Positions 58,070 through 64,000 of a stretch of DNA of 64,000 nt are shown here, in pieces. The position numbers and the translations under genes were made by a program. The DNA is from Tropicimonas sediminicola (GTDB taxonomy: Bacteria > Pseudomonadota > Alphaproteobacteria > Rhodobacterales > Rhodobacteraceae). The notes below the pieces were generated by a model. The model did not search any database, was not told the origin of the DNA, and worked only from the letters and a program-made list of their open reading frames with translations. Position 1 is the stretch's first letter, and the number at the start of each line of letters is the position of its first letter. The stretch is taken from assembly GCF_900188335.1 (NCBI RefSeq), contig NZ_FZOY01000003.1, positions 471,976 through 535,975 on the forward strand, given 5' to 3'.

Positions 58070-58142
58070 TTTTTGCGGCGGGCGGGCCGGATTTTGACCC
58101 AAGCTATTCAAATAATTCATAAATGCGTATTGGTCGCGCGAA

Positions 58143-58181
58143 GAAAATCGCCCGCCAGCGGTCGGCTGACGGGCGATTTTC
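58143..58181 (-). terminator. Bidirectional-type terminator after the AGE epimerase gene
   Basis: 12-bp perfect stem GAAAATCGCCCG (58143-58154) with complement 58170-58181 and a nested CAGC/GCTG pair. The AAAA/TTTT base gives a T stretch on the reverse strand, 28 bases past the gene's stop at 58210. Confidence 0.82.
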
Positions 58182-58209
58182 TCGGCCGGAACGGCAATTT
58201 CAGGCCGCG

Positions 58210-59448
58210 TTAGCGTTGCTGGGCGAGTTCCTCGACGTGGCGAGACAGGCCGGTCAGCGACGGGTAGAGCGCCGCCTGGAGCGAGTGGTAGATGTCGGGC
58301 TTGCCCTGGAACTGGCGGCCCGTCGGCTTGCCCGCGGGGTCGATCTCGGGGAACCAGCCGCCGCGTGCGTGGTCGATGAAGGCGGCGTCGGCAAAGGTCC
58401 AGAGGCGGCGATACCAGGCCTCGTCGCCGGGGGCGGGCTGCGCCTTGATAAGCGCCGCGATCGCGCCGATCGCCTCGGACACCGGCCACCAGTAGCGGTC
58501 CGGGATCGCCACCGCGCCGCCGTGGTCGAGCGTATAGACGATACCGCCCTCGGGCGTCCAGGCATCGGCCAGTGCACGCTCGACGAGGTGACGCGCGCGT
58601 TCGGGCGCGCCGTCGTCCGGGCGGCCGGCGAGATCCCAGTGCTGCAGCGTCAGGCGGCCGAGTTCCAGCGAATGGCCGGGCGTGGTACCGGCGGGGCGGA
58701 ACATCGGGTTGCCGGCATAGTCCGGATCGACCTCCCAGGCATCTGTGTAATGCTCGGGAACGCGCCAGCCGTTTCCGGCGGCCATCCGCGTGATGAAGAA
58801 GTCGAGGATCCGCCCGGCCCGGTCAAGATAGAGCCGCTCGCCGGTTGCCTCGAAGGCCGCCAGGTGCGCCTCCACCCCGTGCATGTTGGCGTTCATGCCG
58901 CGATAGGTCGAGAACGGCTGCCAGTCGCGGGTGTATTCGTCGCGCAGCAGGCCGGGTGCCTCGTCCCAGTAGTGGCGGTCGATCACCTCGGAGACATCGG
59001 CAAGCAGGCGGTCGGCGTCGGGGTGGCCGGCCAGCTTGGCGCTGGATGCCGCGAGCAGTACGAAGACCTGCCCGTAGGCGAGCTTGGTGCCGTCCTTGAT
59101 GCCGGCGTCGTCGACGGCCCAGAGATAGCCGCCGTGTTCGGCGTCGCGGTGCCTGTTCCACAGAAAGGCCATGCCGGCGTCGATCATCGCATCGGCATCC
59201 GCGCGACCGAGCGCCTTGCCCAGCACGTAGGAATGCACCATGCGCGTGGTGCTGTGCAGCTCCTGCGCCGCGCCGGCGATCGGCTGGCCCTCCCAGTCGA
59301 GCACGTCGAAGGCACCATCGGCGCGCAGGCTCGGGCGGAAGAAATCGAGCTGCCGCTGCGCGTCCTGCAGCAGAAAGGCGCGGTGGATCGGATCGGAGAG
59401 CCAGGTTGTCTCCACGTCCGGGGTGCCGATGGGCGTATGGGTCGACAT
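58210..59448 (-). CDS. AGE-family epimerase/isomerase
   Basis: A 412-residue (alpha/alpha)6-barrel enzyme of the N-acylglucosamine 2-epimerase / aldose-ketose isomerase family. Family marks include LHSTTRMVHSYVLG, HGGYLWAVDD, RGMNANMHGVEAHLA, PGHSLELGRLTL, YWWPVSEAIGA and GGWFPEID...KPDIYHSLQA; the histidines in NMHGVEA, GHSLE and YHSLQ fit the catalytic set. Sugar substrate cannot be decided (mannose, glucose-type or sulfo-sugar isomerase relatives). The ATG at 59448 follows AAAGGAGG. Confidence 0.9.
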   Translation of the reverse strand: MSTHTPIGTPDVETTWLSDPIHRAFLLQDAQRQLDFFRPSLRADGAFDVLDWEGQPIAGAAQELHSTTRMVHSYVLGKALGRADADAMIDAGMAFLWNRHRDAEHGGYLWAVDDAGIKDGTKLAYGQVFVLLAASSAKLAGHPDADRLLADVSEVIDRHYWDEAPGLLRDEYTRDWQPFSTYRGMNANMHGVEAHLAAFEATGERLYLDRAGRILDFFITRMAAGNGWRVPEHYTDAWEVDPDYAGNPMFRPAGTTPGHSLELGRLTLQHWDLAGRPDDGAPERARHLVERALADAWTPEGGIVYTLDHGGAVAIPDRYWWPVSEAIGAIAALIKAQPAPGDEAWYRRLWTFADAAFIDHARGGWFPEIDPAGKPTGRQFQGKPDIYHSLQAALYPSLTGLSRHVEELAQQR

Positions 59449-59555
59449 GGGGTGAGTCCTCCTTTGCTCTGCGGCGCCATTGATTGCCCGGCAGAGGCAG
59501 TTCGGCAAGCGCAATCGGCTTCGGGGCAAGGGCGTGTTCGGATTGATCGGGAGCC

Positions 59556-60719
59556 CTAGCGCAGACGGGCCGCCAGCCCCGCCAGCATCCGCATGCAGGC
59601 GTCGAGCTGTGCGGTCTCCAGGTACTCGTCCGGCTTGTGCGCCTGCGCGATGGAGCCGGGCCCGCAGACCACGACCGACATGCCGAGCGCCTGGAACAGG
59701 CCGGCCTCGGTGCCAAAGGCCACGAGATGCGCGGTCGGATCGCCGGTCAGCGCGGCCACGAGATCACGCGCCGCATTGTCGTCCATTGGCATCAGCCCGG
59801 CGATCTCGCCGATCACCTCGGTACGGATCTCCGCCGTTGGCGCAACACGGCGCATTTCCGGCAGCAGGACCTCCTCGCAGAAGGCGCGCATCTCGCGGGT
59901 CACGAAGTCGCCGTCCTCGGCGGTCACGGGCCGCGTCTCCCATTCGACCTCGGCCGCGCCCGCGATGACGTTCCGGGCCGAGCCGCCGGAAATCCGCCCG
60001 ACGTTGAGCGTGCTCCACGGCGGGTCGAACCGGTTGCCCACGGGGCCGCGCGCCTTCAGTGCCGCCTTGATCTCCAGAAGTCTCGCGACGAAGCGCGCCG
60101 CGTATTCGGCGGCGTTGACACCCTTGTCGGGCTCCGAGCCATGCCCCTCCGCACCGGTGAACCGTGTGGTGTATTCGTGGCAGCCCTTGTGACCCTCGAC
60201 GATGCGCATCTCCGTCGGCTCGCCGATGATGGCGATGCCGGGACAGATGTTCCGGCGTTCAAGGTCGGACACCAGGTGGCGCGCGCCGATGCAGCCGGTT
60301 TCCTCGTCATGGGTGAAGGCGAAGTGGAGCGGGCGCCGCAGGGGGGCCGCGGTGAAGGCGGGCAGGGCGGCAATTGTGGCGGCGATGAAGCCTTTCATGT
60401 CGCAGGTGCCGCGGGCGTACAGACGGCCGGCGTTGTCGTGCAGGCAGAACGGGTCCGTTGTCCATTCCGCCGGGTCCGCCGGCACGACGTCGGTATGCCC
60501 GGAAAGAACGATGCCGTCCGGACCGTCCGGGCCGAGCGTGGCAAAGAGATTGGCCTTGGTCCCGGTCTCGTCGCCCAGTATCTCGACCCGCGCGCCGGCA
60601 TCCTCCAGCCGCGTCGCCAGGTCGGCGATCATCGCGAGGTTGGGATCGGTCGAGACGGTGGGATAGGCGACAAGATCGGCGAGAATGCCGATGGCGGCCT
60701 CCGTGAGCGGCAGGGTCAT
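59556..60719 (-). CDS. M20 peptidase, acetylornithine deacetylase (ArgE)-like
   Basis: A 387-residue zinc amidohydrolase. Metal-site marks: SGHTDVVPAD (His, Asp), ARGTCDMKGF (Asp), HDEETGCIGARHL (catalytic and metal Glu), IIGEPTEMR (Glu/Asp) and AQAHKPDEYLE (His). ArgE removes the acetyl group from N-acetylornithine. Rhodobacterales normally use ArgJ for this, and the gene is coupled (ATGA) to the DoeA-like gene upstream, so a deacetylase for the hydrolysis product N-acetyl-2,4-diaminobutyrate is an attractive alternative. This alternative is inference. Confidence 0.85.
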   Translation of the reverse strand: MTLPLTEAAIGILADLVAYPTVSTDPNLAMIADLATRLEDAGARVEILGDETGTKANLFATLGPDGPDGIVLSGHTDVVPADPAEWTTDPFCLHDNAGRLYARGTCDMKGFIAATIAALPAFTAAPLRRPLHFAFTHDEETGCIGARHLVSDLERRNICPGIAIIGEPTEMRIVEGHKGCHEYTTRFTGAEGHGSEPDKGVNAAEYAARFVARLLEIKAALKARGPVGNRFDPPWSTLNVGRISGGSARNVIAGAAEVEWETRPVTAEDGDFVTREMRAFCEEVLLPEMRRVAPTAEIRTEVIGEIAGLMPMDDNAARDLVAALTGDPTAHLVAFGTEAGLFQALGMSVVVCGPGSIAQAHKPDEYLETAQLDACMRMLAGLAARLR

Positions 60720-61900
60720 GACTTCACGATCAGCGCGCGGGGGCGGTCGCAGAAGCACTCCGCCGGGCCATCGGGGCGGATCAGGATGCTCTCGGTGATT
60801 TCCAGCCCCCAATCCTCCATCCAGAGGCCGGGCATGAAGTGGAACGTCATCCCCGGCTCCAGGATCGTCTCGTCCTCCGGCCTCAGCGAGATCGTCCGTT
60901 CTCCCCAGTCGGGCGGGTAGGAGAGGCCGATCGGATAGCCGCAACGCGCCCCGCGCTCGATCCCGGCGCGTTCCAGCGGGGCGGCGAGGGCATTCGCGAT
61001 ATCGGCGGCGCGGTTGCCGGCGCGGGCGGCCTCGAGTCCGGCCTCGAGCCCCTCGACCAGCGCCGCCTCGGCCCGCCGGATCTGCGCATGGGGCTCTCCG
61101 AGAAAGACCGTGCGGCAGAACGGGACATGGTAGCGGCGATAGCAGCCGGCCAGTTCGAAGAAGGTCGCTTCGCCCTTTCGGAAGGGCGCCCCGTTCCAGG
61201 TCAGATGCGCGGCGGCTGCGTCGGCCCCGCTCGGCAGCATCGGCACGATGGCGGGGTAGTCGCCCCAGTCTTCGCCGGTGCCGGTAATCAGGTCGCGATA
61301 GATCTCCGCCACGAGGTCATTCTTGCGCATTCCCGGTTCGATGCGCTCGGCCACCCCGTCGACCGTCCTTTCCACGATACGGGCGGCCTTGCGCATGAAG
61401 GCGATCTCGGCCTCGGACTTCACCGTGCGCTGCCAGTTCACCAAGGCAGTGGCGTCCACCAAATCGGCGTCGGGCAGGGCCGCCTGCAAGGTCAGAAAGG
61501 CCCGGGCGGTGAAGTAATAGTTCTCCATCTCCACCCCGATTCGTGCCGCGCCGTGCCCGCACTCGGCGATCAGCGTTGCCAGGTCCTGCATCGGGTGACG
61601 CTCGGTGGATTGCACGAAACTGTCGTCGTATCCGTGCAGGCACTCGGCGCCCATCCAGACGGTCCGCCGCGCGCCTGCGTGATCCATCCTGCGGCCCCAC
61701 CAGAGCGGATCGCGGTCGTGGAACACCAGCACGCCCTGATGCACGTAGAAGGACCAGCCATCGTAGCCGGTCAGCCATGCCATGTTCGAGGGGTCCTCGA
61801 CGAACAGGATGTCGAGCCCCGCCGCCGCCATCGCGGCACGCACAAGGGCAAGGCGCCGATCGTATTCGACGCGGCTGAACGGGGGAAGCGACGGTTCCAT
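60716..61900 (-). CDS. doeA: Ectoine hydrolase DoeA-like (M24/creatinase fold)
   Basis: A 394-residue creatinase/aminopeptidase-P fold protein. Segments NMAWLTGYDGWSFYVHQGV, FVQSTERHPMQDLA, RIGVEMENYYFTARA, DYPAIVPMLPSGADAAAAHL and GLSYPPDWGERTISLRPED strongly recall ectoine hydrolase (EutD/DoeA), which opens ectoine to N-acetyl-L-2,4-diaminobutyrate. The rest of a doe/eut cluster (transporter, DoeB, transaminase) is not in the window. The ATG at 61900 has GGGAG upstream. Its stop overlaps the M20 gene start. A paralog with another cyclic amide substrate is possible. Confidence 0.72.
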   Translation of the reverse strand: MEPSLPPFSRVEYDRRLALVRAAMAAAGLDILFVEDPSNMAWLTGYDGWSFYVHQGVLVFHDRDPLWWGRRMDHAGARRTVWMGAECLHGYDDSFVQSTERHPMQDLATLIAECGHGAARIGVEMENYYFTARAFLTLQAALPDADLVDATALVNWQRTVKSEAEIAFMRKAARIVERTVDGVAERIEPGMRKNDLVAEIYRDLITGTGEDWGDYPAIVPMLPSGADAAAAHLTWNGAPFRKGEATFFELAGCYRRYHVPFCRTVFLGEPHAQIRRAEAALVEGLEAGLEAARAGNRAADIANALAAPLERAGIERGARCGYPIGLSYPPDWGERTISLRPEDETILEPGMTFHFMPGLWMEDWGLEITESILIRPDGPAECFCDRPRALIVKS

Positions 61901-62072
61901 GATCCTGTCTCCCGGAGCGTTGCGCGGGCCTGTGGCTCCTGTCGCCATCGGGCTGTCCTGACGCGTGTGGCGCGGCCGCACGTGGAGAGTGCGGCCACTG
62001 CGGCAGGCTGCGCGGTCGGGCAGGGAAGTGTCAATGCTCTCCGTGCCTTGTGGCGTCGGAAAGCCGTTCCGT

Positions 62073-62330
62073 TCAGAGCTTGGTATGCCGTGGCAGCGGC
62101 GCGCCGGACGCGATGGTCGAATGGGGGAAGGGCACCACGTTTCCGTGGCGCGGCGTTGCCGGCCCGATGGAATCCTGCTCCTGCGGCAAGGTGGCGGACT
62201 GGTCTCCGGCCTCCGCCAGTACGAGGCCCGCCGCCAGCGTGATCTGGCGCGAGGATTCCGTCAGCCCCTGCGCGTTGGCACGCTTCGCAAGCGCAAGCAG
62301 TTCATCCGCCAAATGCGATGTCACACTCAT
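62073..62330 (-). CDS. Small protein of unknown function
   Basis: An 85-residue protein, helical in the first 45 residues (SHLADELLALAKRANAQGL, then SRQITLAAGLVLAEAGD) and loose and Pro-rich after. The ATG at 62330 is supported by GAGGGA at a suitable distance; ATG 62339 is too close to it. No known domain recognised. Resembles small helical regulators found upstream of LuxR-type genes only by position; no function can be given. Confidence 0.55.
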   Translation of the reverse strand: MSVTSHLADELLALAKRANAQGLTESSRQITLAAGLVLAEAGDQSATLPQEQDSIGPATPRHGNVVPFPHSTIASGAPLPRHTKL

Positions 62331-62630
62331 ATTCCACATCCCTCGTGTCCCACACACTCGTCCCGGAAGCGTTATGCGACAGGCCGGGTAAAGGCATGTT
62401 TAAACGGTGACCCATTCGTGGCGATTAGACCCCGCGGAGCGGCCTCGGTTGCACCGGAGACGCAAGCTTTCTGCCGCAAAGATGCGAGAACCGGAACGAA
62501 AAATGCCGTCATTCCGCGCATTCGATGCGCCGGCGATGCGGAAAACCTGTTCTTGGTGACAGTTATTTAGGATTTGTTCACCATGTCTTGAGAAATCTGA
62601 ATGCGACCGCAGCTGAAGGCAGGTTTCCGA
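62331..62630. other. Divergent intergenic region before the LuxR-type regulator
   Basis: 300 bp, noticeably richer in A/T in 62540-62600. Should contain the regulator promoter and that of the small reverse-strand gene. An ATG at 62601 is in frame with the regulator but lacks a good ribosome binding site. No motif singled out. Confidence 0.5.
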
Positions 62631-63296
62631 ATGTCCTTTTTCACGAACATCACCCCCCACAGCCTGGTTGCCGGGATCGCCGAGAGCAATCCGATCCTCG
62701 CTCGGGGCGTTTCGGCGATCCTCGCCGACAGCGGCGTCGTCGAGGGGCGCGTCCTGCCGGTAGGCGGGGACAGCCGGGCCTGCGCGCCGGAGCTGGCGAC
62801 CTGCGATGTGGTGATCTTCGACCCGAGCCAGACCGGAGACGATCTGGCCGCCTATGTTTCCCTGGTGCGCAGCGCCCACGAGGACGCCGCCTTCGTCGTC
62901 TATTCCGACGCCTTCTCCCATCGCGACATCCAGTCCGCGATCGAGCTTGGCCGGATCTGCTGCGTCTGCAAGTCCGACGACCCGGAGCAACTGGTCCTCG
63001 CGACCCTCAGCGCCAGCCGTGGCGCAACCTATTTCAGCCTGTCCGTCGCCGACACGCTCGACCAGCCGGAGGCGCGTCCGCAATCGGACTACCCGGTCAT
63101 GGACGACCGCCTCAGCCCGCGGGAAAGCGCAGTCCTGTTGGCCTTCGCGCGCGGGCGCGGCTTGAAACAGATCTCGGAAGAACTCGGGCTGAGCGAACGC
63201 ACGATCAATACCTACAAGTCTCGCGCGGCCCGTAAACTCGGCCTCTCCAACCGCTCCGAGATCGTGCAATATGCCCTTGCGAACGGCCTGATCTGA
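62631..63296 (+). CDS. LuxR-type regulator with degenerate receiver
   Basis: A 221-residue regulator. The N-terminal 130 residues have the response-regulator layout, with an Asp at the usual acceptor site (D64, VVIFDPSQ) and Lys in CVCKSDD, but the acidic pair at the start is ES (AESNP), so phosphorylation is doubtful. LuxR/GerE-type HTH at about 150-205 (LSPRESAVLLAFARGRGLKQISEELGLSERTINTYKSRAARKLGL). ATG at 62631 has AGG seven bases upstream. It precedes a sugar-nucleotide dehydrogenase, so control of exopolysaccharide genes is suggested by position. Confidence 0.86.
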   Translation: MSFFTNITPHSLVAGIAESNPILARGVSAILADSGVVEGRVLPVGGDSRACAPELATCDVVIFDPSQTGDDLAAYVSLVRSAHEDAAFVVYSDAFSHRDIQSAIELGRICCVCKSDDPEQLVLATLSASRGATYFSLSVADTLDQPEARPQSDYPVMDDRLSPRESAVLLAFARGRGLKQISEELGLSERTINTYKSRAARKLGLSNRSEIVQYALANGLI

Positions 63297-63333
63297 CGCT
63301 CGTTCAGAAAGAACGATCTTTGTTCGCAAGGGC
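63273..63333 (+). other. Nested 12-bp hairpin at the end of the LuxR-type gene
   Basis: GCCCTTGCGAAC (63273-63284, in the last codons) pairs perfectly with 63322-63333; inside, CGTTC (63301-63305) pairs with GAACG (63311-63315). Candidate terminator or mRNA-stabilising 3' structure. Confidence 0.7.
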
Positions 63334-63906
63334 GTCATGCCCCTGTGTTTGCTCAAGAACACCACACCAGCATGGATTGCCCATCCTGATTTAATTGGGC
63401 GTATCTTTGCGGGTGTCTTTTGAGTTTCCGAATGGCTTTCGATCCTTTCGTCTGAAAATGAAACGCCTGGAAATCCGGGTGGTGAGGCGGAAATGCCACA
63501 ATCCGTGTCGATCTTTTGGAAACGGCATTCCTGAAATGCATTGATGGCAATGTGGCAATGAACGTCCGCGGGTTCTGCCATGGGGCCGGAACATGCCGCG
63601 CCACAAGTGGAGTGACTGGCTGGAACTCTGCTGGTTCTTCAACAATTATACTAAAAATCAGTGACTAAAGCGGCGGTCCCTTCGGGGCGACTTCAGCGCC
63701 TTTCATCAAGTGAGATCGCGGATCCTTCCTGAAACCACGACATCGCTGCATGAAACGGGAAACGCCGGCATTTCCTCTCCTGTGCATCAACGCCCGATAG
63801 GCTCCTTTTTTTCTGACTGTTTCAAACCTTCGGATATCCGCAGGTTTTGCGCGAGGTCGTTCCCGGCGGGCGCGGCGCAATGGATCGGGAAATCGGGACT
63901 TTTGAG
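63334..63906. other. Long low-GC leader region before the dehydrogenase gene
   Basis: About 570 bp, clearly lower in G+C than the rest of the window, with no gene I can support. Short reverse-strand frames occur but show no recognisable sequence or ribosome site. It probably contains the promoter of a polysaccharide operon that continues to the right. Its composition fits a regulated or horizontally acquired segment. Confidence 0.5.
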
Positions 63907-64000
63907 ATGGCACGGATAAGCATTTTCGGGATTGGGTATGTCGGGGTTGTTTCGGCGGCCTGTCTTGCGAAGGACGGTCACGAGGTTGTTGCGGTTGATG
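63907..64000 (+). CDS. GDP-mannose/UDP-sugar 6-dehydrogenase, 5' end only
   Basis: The first 31 codons, [20 protein letters not shown] and then [11 protein letters not shown], match the NAD-binding N-terminus of nucleotide-sugar 6-dehydrogenases; the IFGxGYVG loop and acidic end of strand 2 are present. GDP-mannose 6-dehydrogenase (AlgD) is the nearest I can recall, UDP-glucose dehydrogenase the alternative. The gene runs off the right edge. Confidence 0.82.
   Translation, partial: MARISIFGIGYVGVVSAACLAKDGHEVVAVD

Noticed and set aside
62400..63581. Reverse-strand open frame overlapping the LuxR-type gene
   Set aside because: Mostly antisense to the regulator, whose HTH is unmistakable; the first part has no recognised sequence or ribosome site.
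63353..63604. Short reverse-strand frames in the low-GC gap
   Set aside because: No ribosome binding site or recognisable family; in lower-GC DNA such short frames are expected by chance.

Overview
This window is high-GC DNA with the gene content of an alphaproteobacterium of the Rhodobacterales (Roseobacter-type Rhodobacteraceae). The taxonomic guess rests on the radA-cvpA-purF block, tatABC next to surE-pcm-nlpD, yajC-secDF followed by ccmABCDG, the Hint and RTX exoproteins, a TRAP transporter and a DoeA-like hydrolase. I saw no phage, insertion sequence, CRISPR array, rRNA or tRNA. It reads as ordinary chromosome with accessory genes between conserved blocks.

Layout. 1-7 kb: a Hint-domain protein cut by the left edge, an atypical SDR enzyme, a PqiA-like membrane protein, radA, cvpA, purF and an SH3/DUF1236 exported protein. 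7-10 kb: an SLC13 permease, a small PilP-like protein and a second SDR. 10.5-16 kb: surE-pcm-nlpD facing a DUF815 ATPase and tatCBA; similar structured repeats lie upstream of surE and behind tatA. 16-25 kb: an orphan FbpC/PotA-type ATPase, an Atm1-type exporter and an RND pump with its adaptor. 25-33 kb: yfgM-like TPR protein, bamB and der, then a TspO-like protein, a sulfotransferase, serS, a zincin-like protein and a trypsin-like protease. 33-40 kb: yajC-secD-secF, an Mth938 protein and ccmABCDG. 40-48.5 kb: three RTX proteins around an ilvB / GT87 / ilvN cluster. 48.6-55.6 kb: a NarL-type two-component system divergent from a TRAP dctPQM operon. 55.6-64 kb: VOC protein, bpt, an RDD protein, DUF2852, an AGE-family epimerase, an ArgE-like peptidase, the DoeA-like hydrolase, a small protein, a LuxR-type regulator and the first codons of a GDP-mannose/UDP-sugar dehydrogenase.

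The most complete regulatory story is upstream of ilvB. There is a sigma70-like promoter, a 15-codon leader peptide with six branched-chain codons in a row, a 10-bp inverted repeat that could act as antiterminator, and an intrinsic terminator just before the ilvB ribosome binding site. Other leads are the two covarying intergenic repeats, a pair of 19-bp palindromes upstream of the DUF2852 gene, a tandem heptamer in the TRAP promoter, a Hint domain without its cysteine and an SDR without its YxxxK pair. Functions are family assignments from reading the translated sequence; no database search was possible.
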